From the NCBI GenBank assembly GCA_942486035.1, contig CALNXK010000023.1, positions 2,430,001 through 2,494,000 on the forward strand: a DNA stretch of 64,000 bases, in the 5' to 3' direction. The notes under the pieces were generated by a model. That model searched no databases. It had not been told where the DNA came from and saw nothing but the letters and a program-made list of their open reading frames with translations. Made by a program: the position numbers and the translations under genes. Of the stretch, positions 34,637 through 46,180 are shown one piece after another. The first letter of the stretch is position 1. Each line of letters opens with the position of its first letter. Source of the stretch: Porites lobata. Its lineage: Eukaryota; Cnidaria; Anthozoa; Scleractinia; Poritidae.

Positions 34637-37600
34637 AAAGCATCGATAAACCATTTGCCCACCGCTTTTGACGTCATCGGTCTAATAATTGTCTAGGACA
34701 ACTTAGCCAGCAAACTTGTTCAAGAGGAAAAGAGCTTTGAAACCATACCCAAATCAGCGTGGTTCAGTCAAGCAGTCTTGAGAAACCACAAAAAACCATG
34801 TAACCTAGGCCCTAATATTTCAATGAAGATTTTGCTCCACTACCCTCCTCCCAGACTCACCTTGTTCAAAATAATTTCGCGATCGAAGTTTACTAACTAC
34901 CCAGCAAAGTCAAGAAAAAACAGGGTGACAAAATAGAAAGAAGCGGCGAGGAGAGGGAGCGAAAGGTAAAGTCGAAAGGGCGGTGAAACTTTCCAACCCC
35001 AAAACTCGAAATTTTGCCTTCTGTGCATGCTCGAACTTTAGACTCTCTAATTCACCATATGGATTTTTGCTTGAATCGCAAGCAAAATTGGGCAAGTTTC
35101 GGCACTTTTGGCCAAACGGTGTGTAGGAAACTATTTGAATAGCTTCAATAGCCGTTTTTCGGCGAAAGTTCCCGAGGCGAATGAGTTTTTTTAACTTTTA
35201 CTGCATACCAAAGACTACAGTATATGGAGCTTTGATTATGTTTCGAATTGGTTTACCTTGATTCAAGTTTTAAAAGAATGAAAATGGAGTAGTGTAGCCA
35301 AGGGTTTTGTGCCAGTTGTAACTCAGACACTTATCGGTGTCTATTAAATAAATATTACCTTGCGACCAGAGTCTCCTTCGATCTTCCTATTCTGCTCGCA
35401 GGGTTAAAGTAAATATAGGCAACTGGTGTCATTCCTTCCAGGTCCCCGTTAAGTTACGTTCGCAATGATCTTATCTTGCTTGCATGGTGATCCTAGTTTT
35501 TCTCTACACAGATCATTTCCTTTACTAATTCTCTCCAACAATTCATAGAATCTGAACGTGAAAAGTTATATATATTTTTTTCGTTGAACAACTTATACTT
35601 TTTCTGGGATTTAATTCATATTACCGCACATATAGTCACCCGGATATCCCACACTGATAACACATTATCATTATTTTAATTGCTCTTCACTTTCTCATCT
35701 TAGGGGTGTTTTCTTGGAGAACCTATACTCTATAAACAGTAATTTTACGAATATGTCTTGCAAGGCACAATATTTGTATATATATTGTCTATGTGAGATG
35801 AAAACAAAAAAAAAAATCTTGGTGCCTCTTATATTGAAAATAATTTATGCTAAATCATTGTCAATCTGAAATCTTATTTCTTCAAAGATTCAATAGCATA
35901 GAAACGATAGATAGTCACGTAATTTTCTATGTTGATGTTGAATGTATTGTTGTTGTTCCTTTATCTTAATTTATGTTCAGTTTGTTGTTATATAGACTGT
36001 TTTGATACTGAAATATGTCCTGTTTTCGCCCACTGGAGCCAGTTTTCATTTGGTTATGGAGCGAACAATAATGGTGAGCGAAGCGAACCAGGCGGGGGAC
36101 TGGGGAGGGAAGGGGCTAGGCAGCACTAAGAAACAATAAAACCTTGGAACAGATTATGGGTAAGCTAGAATATTGTCACAAGCGGCTGGAAGCATTAAAA
36201 AAAATGCTGTATGGGATTGCGATTCTAGGAGGAGATACTGAATGATGTGCCGGTAGATAAGATGAGTAATTGTGAAACTTATCAAGTCATTGCCCATATG
36301 AGTCTTTTACATTAGCCATTAGCCTATTTATAAGTGGCCAATAATTCAATTCAGACTACAAAGTTACCGTTATTTTCACCAACAAATCAATTTCTGTGAC
36401 ACGGGACATTGAGGGGTTTCAACCTCTTGCTGCAAATAGTCATTAGACTATCAGTAATTTTAGTTCACCACTCAATTTTCTCTGATTCTTATTGGTTTAA
36501 ATTGATCACGTGACGCGATGATGTTAATCCGCAGAGAAACACATGCCTGTCCAAAGATAGGATGGATAGTCGCCATCCATGAAATATATTACCGTGTAGA
36601 AAATAAACAATAATATTGAAATTGTATTAAGTGGGTTTTTGTAAGTTTTCTTTTTCAACTTTGACATTTGGCTTTCATGGCTTTCATTTATAAAAGTTAC
36701 AAATAATAAATTCAATTGATTGTTGAACTAGCGTGCGGAAGAAAATTTAGTGGTGAACAATAAATGCAATAGAGTGTATGTCTTGGAACTATCGGCCTGA
36801 TAGTTGCCCCTTGGAAATTTGAAATAACATATTTGCCCTGGAAGCTTCTCCTCTCGGGCAATTAATTATTTGTTTTAAGGACACTCTATTGTTTAATTTG
36901 TTAATTTTCTCACCCTGCTCGTAGTACTTACATTGTAGGGTTTAATAACTTTTTCTGATTCTGTCCCTTGTGTAATTAAGGGTTTGCCAATTTTGGAAGA
37001 AGTAAAATAGTTATATGTCCTTATATTGAGTTCTAATTAACTTATTGGTTATTGTTAGCAAAAACTTTATTGTCGATGTGCTGTGCATCAAGTCAATATA
37101 CTCTACCTATAAAACCTGAATTGTATTGTGAATACCTCTGAATGCTGATAATAATACTTTAGTTTGGAACAACAGTGGTTAATTTTATTGCTTTCAATTA
37201 TTTTAAAGGGGAGAGCCATAACTGCAAAACGATTGCTGTGGATGAGTCCTAATCATCATAATTATCTTCTGCTTCCTTACTAGTTGATTCGATGAACTTT
37301 CAACAGTCATTGTTACCATATTTGGAAAGTCATGTGACCAGAAAACATCTTTTTCTGATGAAACCAAAACCAATGGCTGGATTACATTCAGATACAAAAT
37401 ATGTAGTACTGGATTTCTTGAAATTCACTTTACTGACAAATCTATGATATCACCAAATTTCAATGAGGTCATAGCTATGTAAGTAACATGAATCTTAACA
37501 AATTAACAGATCTATCTTCACTACAGTATTGGAAACCAAATGCACCCTAACTATTCGCTTTGATTTCATAAGGGTTATGTGTAATCCGTGAGAATTTTTA

Positions 37601-38810
37601 GGGTTTTGTGTGCTGGTCCGATGACTTACTTCAAACTCTGGTAGTTATTGCAAGATGTTACAGCAAACTTCATTAGATATTTCTTTTCATAACGTCTTTT
37701 TTGGTAAATTTAATATACGGTACATAAAGATTTTATGATGATAAATCACATACTTTTATTAGGAAAATTCTTTATTTTACAGGTGCAAATTAGATAAAAA
37801 AAGAACCATCACTTGACGTTTTTAAAGCAAAATTGAAAGCTACCTATAAATTAGAACTTTATGTTGCTTAAGGAACAATGATGTTCTTTCAAAGCATTAT
37901 GCTAAATGGGATGCATTTATTTCGACTCTTTCTTCATATCCCTCTTTCCACTACATACTTGATCATCGCTTTTTTTTTTGTTTTGCCGCTTACTACATTA
38001 TATTACATTAAATAATGTATGCAAAATATTTAAATATACCTAAATTTCTTGCCACTGTGCATTGTTAATTTCTCCATATTGGCCTGCTTTTTCTTTTCTG
38101 TTCTTATTTATAAATACTTTTAACAGCTTATATATTTGTTTGTGTTTTCGTATTGCAAGTGTTTGTACTATAAGTAATTAATGTTTGATATTGTAACGTA
38201 CTGTAAGTAAAAGGAAAAATAAAAAAATCTTAAAAAACAAAAAAAGAACAAACATGGCCTAAAATGGCACGAAAGGGAGTAAGGCAGTCCAAGATATGAT
38301 GGATTGAAGAGGTCTACAGTAACCATTTTGTAGTTAGGGCTTTCCCCCAACAGGCCCATGGACAGGATTTTCTAAGGGAGATCAAAATGAATACAGGAAA
38401 AGGGGGATGCAGCCCTGGGAAAAAATTGAAATCTTGGCTTCTCTGAGTTGACCTTTTGTGTTTTAGAAAGAAATAAAATCCGCAGTCACTAAAAAGAAGT
38501 GAAAAAGTGAAATCTAGTAACACTTTGAACTTACATACTTTTCAGAGGTCTGTTGCATATATAAACACTTTCCGTGTTCATGGGAACCCGCGTTTTATAC
38601 ACGAGTCCCTGTTTTATACCCAGCCCGCAGTCCATGTTTAATATACTGACCGGGGGAATTGATTGCAGTAACAGAGTGGTTAATTACTGGATATTAGTTA
38701 GGGCTAATAAACAGAGGCCCACTCTTGATGAGTAGTAACAACGTGGTCTTATGGCAGGGCTTTCGCGGTGGCCAACAGACTGACCTCAGCCAATCTCCCC
38801 AGGGTATAGC
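34637..38810. other. Spacer between inverted arms, no gene seen
   Basis: AT-rich and without recognisable transposase motifs. The longest frames (34910-35095 minus, 35929-36129 plus, 37203-37397 minus) are under 70 codons and match nothing I know. A GATATTGTAACG...AAATAAAAAAATC stretch near 38190-38230 resembles a LINE tail. The inner borders of the two arms are unrelated to each other, so the inverted repeat stops at the satellite. Confidence 0.5.
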
Positions 38811-39164
38811 GACAATTGATCAGTGCTAGGGACAGATGATCAGTGCTAGGGACAGATGATCAGTGCCAGGGACAGTTGGTTAGAGCTATGGACAGTTAAT
38901 CAGAGCTAGTGACAGATTATCAGTGTTAGGGACAGATGATCAGTGCTATAGACAGTTGATCAGTGCTAGGGACAGATGATTAGTGCTAGGGACAGACGAT
39001 CAGTGTTAGGGACAGATGATCAGTGTTAGGGACAGATGATCAGTGCCAGGGACAGTTGGTTAGAGCTATGGACAGTTAATCAGAGCTAGTGACAGATTAT
39101 CAGTGTTAGGGACAGATGATCAGTGCTATAGACAGTTGATCAGTGCTAGGGACAGATGATTAGT
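38811..39164. repeat. 20-bp minisatellite, right arm, part 1
   Basis: Units of GATCAGTGCTAGGGACAGAT, inverted relative to the left arm. A run of nine units containing GGTTAGAGCTATGGACAG is itself repeated (about 38860-38990 and 39040-39164), a higher-order repeat of about 180 bp. The run is broken by the BEL/Pao insertion. Confidence 0.93.
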
Positions 39165-39462
39165 TGTGACTGCAGCGCTGCGCAGTCAGCGGTATGTTGT
39201 AAAAGCTTAGCAGCCGCACCAGATTTTAGTAAGCGGCCGCCATGTTAGCCCTTTCTCGTGTTGTTCAAGTTTTTGGATAGTTATCGCCATCCATCGGACA
39301 TTATACGGCCTAAACGATTGTCATCTCGGGACTCAGGATCCAAGAACTAAGGAGTAAAAAGAATGTGTTGTACCGAGGACCTGTGAATAAACTACGTTTG
39401 GGACGTTCGTGTTGATTGTTAGCAACTCCTCTTGTTGTATGTACTACGGGAGGCCAGCCACA
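39165..39462 (+). repeat. BEL/Pao 5' LTR (298 bp)
   Basis: Begins TGTGACTGCAGCGCTGCGCA and ends GGAGGCCAGCCACA. GACTGCAGCGCTGCGCAGTC at its start is a 20-bp palindrome. Confidence 0.93.
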
Positions 39463-39496
39463 ATAACAATCGTTAGACGATCTTCGTGTAGCAGTC

Positions 39497-42400
39497 ATGT
39501 CCGTCAACAAAGAAGCAAGACCCGAAGACCAGGTCAATGTGGCGCTGGAAGAAGAAACTGATGAATCAAGGAAGCGTTTCCTGACGGAGAAAGGGTATAC
39601 GTATCAACTCAACTTGAAAACAAGTAACTTGAAAACTAAGAAATGTGAACTGGTGAAGCGAATGAGAGGTACTCTACTGAAGCGAGGTCAGTCAACTAAA
39701 CTAGTAGAATTTAAGAAAGAATTCAGCGAAGCTCAGATTTTGTATTGCGAATTTCAAGACATGGTTGAAGAGATTAAGGTTTTTGCGAACCCAGATGAGA
39801 ATGTGGAAAATATTGAAAGAATGGTTGATCAAGTTGGCAGAGAATGGTCAAATTTTGAGTGTGACATTAGATCAGAGATAAAGTTTCTGGAATTTGTCGA
39901 ACACCACGTGGATGATTCAATCTCTGAAGCATCCAAAAGGTCCAGTCGAGCATCCAAGAAAAGTAGTAGGTCAAAAATAAGTTCCAATGATAATGTTGAA
40001 GAAGATAGGTTTCAGTTACAAAAGGAGGAAGCTGCCTTAAAGGCTAAACTGGCCTATATAGAGAAGGAACGGTTACTGAGATTAGAACACAGAAAGACTG
40101 AGTTGACCAAATTAGAACAAGAAAGAAAGTTGGAAGAGCTAAGATTACAAAGTGAACTTGCTCAGAATCAAGCAAAGCTTAATGTATGCATGTCAGCAGA
40201 TAAAGTAGAACTGTTTGATGATCAGGATCTAAACTCGATTCCCCCGCTGATAAAGTCAAGGACATGGACAAATTCCTTAATTCAATTCCAGTCACAAGTA
40301 AGAGTGATCTCTCTCCTGGTCAGCAAGAACCTATCTACTCTTCAACTCAGTTAAATGGAGCCCAACCCACTTTCAGTCTTCCGCGTGTAGAAAATGGAGT
40401 GCACAGTACGTTAAGCCCCAGTGCCACACCCTTTCAACCACACTCTGTCGTCTTAGAAAAGTGTATGGACAAATTAGTGGAAACAAGTAGTATGTTGGTG
40501 GCAGCTACTATGGAGCAGAACCTAGTGAACAGGCAACTAGCAATCTCAGGGCAACTGCCTAAGATTTCAATCCCAGTTTTTAGTGGAGATCCTTTGGAGT
40601 ATCCTACATGGAACAGTTCCTTCAGTGCCCTTATTGATTCCAAACCAATGGACGCGCAGACAAAATTGAACTTCCTACATCAGTACATCTCAGGAAAGCC
40701 CAAACAAGTTGTTGATCAGATATGTTAATTGGTACTGAAGATGCCTATCAGTCTGCGAGAAAGTTGTTAAAGGAAAGGTATGGTAACTGCAATGTAGTAG
40801 GGACAGCCTTTATGAACAAACTGGAGAACTGGCCTAAGATTGGCGTAAGAGATGCGGAGGCCCTAAGAGATCTTTCTGACTTCCTGCAAAAGATAATTGC
40901 CGCCAGAGAAACTACTCCTAGTCTTGCTGTCTTAGACTTTGCGAAGGAGAACGTTAAAACTCTAAACAAGTTGCCATTTCAAATTCAGAATAAGTGGAGA
41001 GGAATAGTACAACAGTGTAGAGTCTCAAAAGGAAATGGTACTTACCCTACCTTCTCTGAATTTGCTTCATTTGTGAAAGAGTGTGCAGAGAGAGCGAACA
41101 TTCCCGAACTTGAGGAGCTGTCCAAAACCAAAGAGTTTGTTAGGCCTAGAGGACCATTCAGACGCTCACCAAAAGGCGAGGAGGCCTTTTCCTTCGAAAC
41201 TCATGTATTGGATCCAAGCAAGAACGTGACTGCCCAGGGTCAAGGTGAAAAAGAGAGACCCCCAACCTGTTCGCAAGGGAGGAGCGAGAAGAAAAAGACC
41301 GAAGTATGTCTGTTTTGCAAGGAAGAACATCAGCTAGACGAGTGTAAAAAGTTTGCAGAGAAGCCGCACAAGGAAAGGAAAGACTTCTTCTATAAGAAAT
41401 TTCTTTGTCTTGGATGTGCCTCTAGCAGTCAACATCAAGTATCCTCCTGTAAGAACAGACTTAAATGTCGCACGTGTTCTGGAAATCACCCTACATGTCT
41501 CCATATTCAGAAAACTCCCAAGGAAAGTATTACGAACTGTACAAATGTTTGTACCATCCCAGAGCAAGAGGGCGGCTCGGATCATGCCATGATTGTACCT
41601 GTTTGGGTTAGACAAGTTAGCCAACCCAGTAAAGAAGTCTTACAATATGCAGTGCTAGATGACCAGTCCAATGTGAGTTTTGTGTCGCAAAAGTTTGTGT
41701 GAAAAAATTGGACTTGCAAGGCCCACCAACCGACTTGCTGCTGACAACAGTGCAAGAGAGAAATGTACATGTACCAAGCAACCGTATTTGTGGAGTTGAG
41801 GTGTTGGATTTTAGAAGGAGCATGCTGTGAAGCTACCCATGATGTTCAAACGAGATATCATCCCAGCCAGTCGGTCGCAGATTCCAAAAGCCAGTGTTGC
41901 CCGGAAATGGGAACATCTGTGTCCTATTGCTGACGAGCTCATGCCCTACAATCCAAGTGTGGAAATCTCCTTGCTGATTGGCAATAATTGCCCTAGTATC
42001 GTCAGACCCAGAGAAGTCCTAGTGGGAGGTGAAGACGACCCTTACGGCCAAAGATCTTTAATGGGGTGGGGTATAATCGGCAAGGTGTGCAAATCTACAG
42101 GTGAAGCCAACCATAAGGAAGGAGTGTGCAACAAGGTGATGGTCAAAGAAACCCATGAACACTTTGCCTTTACGACAAAGGTGAAAGAGATTATCAACCC
42201 ACAGAAGATTATTAAGATTCTTGAGTCAGACTTTACAGAAAGTTCTGCAAATACCAAGCCCTGTTCAGCTGAAGACAGGAGATTCCTCAACATCCTTGAG
42301 AATGGTATTGTGAAGAGATCGGATGGGCACTACGAGATGCCTCTCCCTTTGAAGACAGACAAACCGTCTCTACCCTTCAACCGCGAACTAGCTGTCAAGA

Positions 42401-42824
42401 GATGGCACCAACTTTTAGCAAGGTTTAAGAGAAACCCCAAGTTTCTGGAAGATTATCGCTTATTCATGAAAGATGTGATTGCTTTGTGTGCAGAAGAGGT
42501 ACCACCGGACCGCCATGGAGTTCAGGATGGAATGGTTAACTATGTACCACACACCGGTGTTTACCACCCAAAAAACCAGACCAGATCAGGGTTGTTTTTG
42601 ATTGTTCGGCCCAGTATGAAGGGGTGTCCCTGAACGATCACTTGTTACAAGGACCCGACCTCATGAACACTCTTCTGGGGATCCTGTGCAGGTTCAGACA
42701 AGAAAATGTTGCGTTTATGACTGACATTAAGAGTATGTTTCATCAGTTTATGGTGTCAGAGGAACACAGAGATCTCCTGCGCTTTTTTTGTGGTGGAAGG
42801 ATGGGAATCCTGCAAATGAAGTGA
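39497..42824 (+). pseudogene. BEL/Pao gag, protease and N-terminal reverse transcriptase, frameshifted
   Basis: Successive frames 39497-40354, 40264-40728, 40722-41702, 41827-42633 and 42624-42824 carry one conserved protein order. The first part is charged and coiled-coil-like. Cysteine-rich knuckles (CLFCKEEH, CLGCASS, CRTCSGNHP) lie near 41305-41500. A protease-like LDDQSNVSF is near 41660. Reverse transcriptase begins with GPDLMNTLLGIL and MTDIKSMFHQF. Breaks fall near a C5 run (about 40240), 40720, a TTT run (41690), 41730, about 41820, an A6 run (42570) and a T7 run (42785). Four of the seven are in homopolymers, so sequencing error is at least as likely as decay. Confidence 0.85.
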
Positions 42825-45760
42825 CTGAGTATAGGATGAAGGTTCATCTTTTCGGTGCTGGTAGTTCACCTGGCTGCGCAAATTTTGGTCTAAAGAGAGC
42901 AGCAGATGATGGGGAGAAAGAGTTTGGTGAAGAAGCTGCTGAGTTTATACGACAGGACTTTTATGTGGATGATGGACTAAAATCAGTCCCCACCGTGGAG
43001 CGAGCTGTTACACTGATAAAAGCAAGTCAAGGCATTTGCGCCAAGGCCGGCCTGAGACTGCACAAAATTTCATCAAACAAAAGAGAAGTTCTTGAACAGA
43101 TTCCGGCCGAAGATCGCGCCAAAGGATTAAAGGAGCTAGACTTGAAGGTTGATCCACTGCCCTTAGAACGTGCCTTAGGAGTAGTGTGGTGCATTGAGAA
43201 TGACAGTTTTCAATTCCGCATCGAGCTGCGTGACCGCCCCCTAACGCGACGTGGCGTACTTTCCACAATCAGTTCAATCTACGATCCTAGTGGTTTCGTT
43301 GCCCCAGTTACCTTGAAAGGAAAACAAGTTTTGCAGCAAATGTGCCGAGACAAGCTTGATTGGGACAGCCCAATTCCAGAGAGTTTGTATACTCATTGGG
43401 AGAAATGGCGTCAGGATGTTCTGAATCTCGATCAGCTGCAAATTCAACGTTGTTTTAAGCCGGAGAACTTTGGGCAGGTCAAAGCCAGCGAGTTGCATCA
43501 TTTCTCAGATGCTAGTGTAGAGGGTTATGGACAGTGCTCGTACCTTCGACTAATCAATGTGGAGGACAAGGCGTACTGTTCCCTTGTCATTGGGAAATCT
43601 AGAGTGGCCCCGTTAAAGCAAATCACTGTGCCGAGGCTAGAATTGGCTGCAGCTACTGTTTCAGCAAACGTGAGTGAATTTCTTCGTCGAGAATTGTCTT
43701 ACACGGACATTAAGGAACATTTCTGGACAGACAGCAAAATCGTCCTTGGTTATGTTAACAACGAAGCTAAGAGGTTTCATGTGTATGTGGCAAATCGTGT
43801 GCAGCAGATTCGTGACGTCACTAACCCGAGTTCTTGGTTGTATGTCAGCACTGAACTTAATCCTGCTGACCATGCCTCGCGAGGCCTTACAGCGTCACAG
43901 TTATTACAAGGAACCAACTGGCTAACTGGACCCTTATTTCTTTGGAAGAGTGGAACTTTCCTGCCTGAGAAGATAGAAGAATTTCAAGTGACCGAAAGTG
44001 ATCCTGAAGTAAGGAAAGCAGCCGTTTTCACATCTCGTGTAGAGAGCAGAGCTACTCAAGCCCCTGAACCGTTAACGTCAAGCCGTTTGCGCCACATGTC
44101 AAGCTGGCAGCATGTGCTGAAGGCAATAGCTTTGTGTCTACGACTGAAGAGCAAACTGGCAAGTAGAGAAGTGAAGTTGACGAGACAAACGGGTGGTGAG
44201 AGCATCAGACCATTACCGAAGGTATCAGTCACACTTACAGAACTTCACGCAGCAGAGAGGGAAGTTCTTAAGGTTGTTCAACGTGAACATTTCCATGACG
44301 AGATGCAAGTTTTAAAGGAACTTAAGGAAGTTGGAGAGCTTACTACTAGAAAGATCGCAAGAGAAAGAAATCTAGCCGTCAAGAAGTCTAGTTGCTTATA
44401 TCGTTTGGATCCATTTCTCGATGAAAACGGTGTTATCCGCGTTGGTGGCCGCGTGAGACGAGCTAACCTTCCATTTGCAACGAAGCATCCTGTGATACTT
44501 CCTCGTAAAAGTCATATTACAGAATTGCTGATTCGATTCTGGCATGCCAAAGTGAACCACATGGGACGAGGTATCACCCAAAATGAGTTGCGCCAGAGAG
44601 GCTACTGGGTTGTTGGTGGATCGTCAGCAGTGTCAAATTGTATTTCCAAGTGTGTTACATGCAGAAAAATGCGCGGCCCCCTGCAAATTCAGAAGATGGC
44701 CGATTTGCCTGTGGATCGAGTTGAACCTTCGGCCCCCTTCTCGTATTGTGCTGTAGATTTCTTTGGACCTTTCCCGATCAAGGAAAAGAGGAGTGAAGTT
44801 AAACGTTACGGAGTTATTTTTACCTGTATGGCCAGCAGAGGTGTTCACTTGGAGACAGCCAACTCGTTAAGTACCAGTTCCTTCATCAACGCACTTAGTC
44901 GCTTCCTCAACCGACGCGGTCCAGTCAGACAGCTCCGCTGTGATCAGGGTACAAACTTTGTAGGAGCGAAGAATGAGCTAAAAGCTGCCTTAGAAGAGCT
45001 GGATCAGAACCGGGTGCAAGAGTACTTAGTGGAGAACGGATGTGATTGGATACCATTTCAGATGAATGTACCTCATGCCAGCCACATGGGTGGCACATGG
45101 GAAAGGTTAATCCGAACTGTTCGTAGTGCACTGGAGACGTTACTTCTGAGCGCTGGCACACAGTTGGACGACGAAGCGTTCAGAACCTTCATGACTGAAG
45201 CAGAGTGTATTGTTAATTCCAGACCCTTGTCTACGAACGACTTAAATGACCCAGAGGCACCAGAACCACTTACGCCCAGTCATTTACTTACCTTGAAAGC
45301 TAAAGTTGTACTTCCACCGCCTGGAAGGTTCCAGCGAGCAGATCTATATTCCCGCAAGTGGTGGCGCCGAGTACAATATCTCGCGAACGAATTTTGGCTT
45401 AGATGGCGCCGTGAGTTTCTTCATAGCCTGCAGGCTCGTAACAAGTGGATGTATCCAAAGCGAAATCTATCAGTTGGAGATGTAATCGTATCCAAGGAAG
45501 ACGAAGGACCACGTAACCAATGGCCACTCGCTAGAGTCGTAGAAGTCTACCCTAGCGAAGACGGATGTGTCAGAAAAGTCAAAATTGTGAAAGCTGATGG
45601 AGAACTTGACAACCAAGGCAGACGTCGAAAGCCATCTACGTTCCTGGATAGACCAATCCACAAATTAGTCTTACTGGTACCCTCTGCAGATGAAGCGGAT
45701 GTTGGTGATAGCAGCAGGGAGACCGAGGAATTCCCCAACGAGGAGCCAACTACTCAGTGA
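42788..45760 (+). CDS. BEL/Pao reverse transcriptase C-terminal half, RNase H and integrase
   Basis: A 990-codon open frame. FYVDDGLKS near residue 58 holds the reverse transcriptase catalytic aspartates. RNase H is shown by HHFSDASVEGYG (about 237), WTDSKIVLGYV and NPADHASRG. Integrase has the zinc-binding HAKVNH and CISKCVTC (about 585-620), then the catalytic triad in AVDFFGPF (about 655), CDQGTNF (about 717) and GTWERL (about 770). A basic C-terminal region with KWWRRVQYL and WLRWRREFL is typical of BEL/Pao integrases. The first methionine is inside the reverse transcriptase, so this is the 3' part of a longer pol frame broken just upstream. Confidence 0.92.
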   Translation: MWWKDGNPANEVTEYRMKVHLFGAGSSPGCANFGLKRAADDGEKEFGEEAAEFIRQDFYVDDGLKSVPTVERAVTLIKASQGICAKAGLRLHKISSNKREVLEQIPAEDRAKGLKELDLKVDPLPLERALGVVWCIENDSFQFRIELRDRPLTRRGVLSTISSIYDPSGFVAPVTLKGKQVLQQMCRDKLDWDSPIPESLYTHWEKWRQDVLNLDQLQIQRCFKPENFGQVKASELHHFSDASVEGYGQCSYLRLINVEDKAYCSLVIGKSRVAPLKQITVPRLELAAATVSANVSEFLRRELSYTDIKEHFWTDSKIVLGYVNNEAKRFHVYVANRVQQIRDVTNPSSWLYVSTELNPADHASRGLTASQLLQGTNWLTGPLFLWKSGTFLPEKIEEFQVTESDPEVRKAAVFTSRVESRATQAPEPLTSSRLRHMSSWQHVLKAIALCLRLKSKLASREVKLTRQTGGESIRPLPKVSVTLTELHAAEREVLKVVQREHFHDEMQVLKELKEVGELTTRKIARERNLAVKKSSCLYRLDPFLDENGVIRVGGRVRRANLPFATKHPVILPRKSHITELLIRFWHAKVNHMGRGITQNELRQRGYWVVGGSSAVSNCISKCVTCRKMRGPLQIQKMADLPVDRVEPSAPFSYCAVDFFGPFPIKEKRSEVKRYGVIFTCMASRGVHLETANSLSTSSFINALSRFLNRRGPVRQLRCDQGTNFVGAKNELKAALEELDQNRVQEYLVENGCDWIPFQMNVPHASHMGGTWERLIRTVRSALETLLLSAGTQLDDEAFRTFMTEAECIVNSRPLSTNDLNDPEAPEPLTPSHLLTLKAKVVLPPPGRFQRADLYSRKWWRRVQYLANEFWLRWRREFLHSLQARNKWMYPKRNLSVGDVIVSKEDEGPRNQWPLARVVEVYPSEDGCVRKVKIVKADGELDNQGRRRKPSTFLDRPIHKLVLLVPSADEADVGDSSRETEEFPNEEPTTQ

Positions 45761-45877
45761 AGTCGCCCCGACAGGTGTAGAAGACACAAGTGACCGCCTT
45801 TATGAACATTTGTTTTGTTTAACTGTCTAGTATGGACATTAACTTAAGTAATTGTTAGGCAACAATTAGGGGAGCCA

Positions 45878-46175
45878 TGTGACTGCAGCGCTGCGCAGTC
45901 AGCGGTATGTTGTAAAAGCTTAGCAGCCGCACCAGATTTTAGTAAGCGGCCGCCATGTTAGCCCTTTCTCGTGTTGTTCAAGTTTTTGGATAGTTATCGC
46001 CATCCATCGGACATTATACGGCCTAAACGATTGTCATCTCGGGACTCAGGATCCAAGAACTAAGGAGTAAAAAGAATGTGTTGTACCGAGGACCTGTGAA
46101 TAAACTACGTTTGGGACGTTCGTGTTGATTGTTAGCAACTCCTCTTGTTGTATGTACTACGGGAGGCCAGCCACA
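45878..46175 (+). repeat. BEL/Pao 3' LTR (298 bp)
   Basis: Same length and sequence as the 5' LTR. Preceded by a short purine run AGGGGAG (about 45868-45874), a possible plus-strand priming tract. Confidence 0.93.
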
Positions 46176-46180
46176 TTAGT

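Larger units (their letters stand above)
39165..46175 (+). mobile_element. BEL/Pao LTR retrotransposon, TSD TTAGT
   Basis: A 7011-bp element with two 298-bp LTRs that I find identical, TG...CA ends, and TTAGT at 39160-39164 and 46176-46180. BEL/Pao elements make 4-6 bp duplications. The internal region encodes, in order, a gag-like protein with zinc-knuckle cysteines, an aspartic-protease-like D-D-Q-S-N, reverse transcriptase with YVDD, RNase H and an HHCC integrase: the BEL/Pao domain order, without an envelope gene. Identical LTRs imply a very recent insertion, though the reading frame is broken at several points. Confidence 0.93.

Noticed and set aside
43674..43925. Overlapping frames on both strands within the BEL/Pao pol region
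   Set aside because: These are shadows of the pol frame, which carries all recognisable catalytic motifs.
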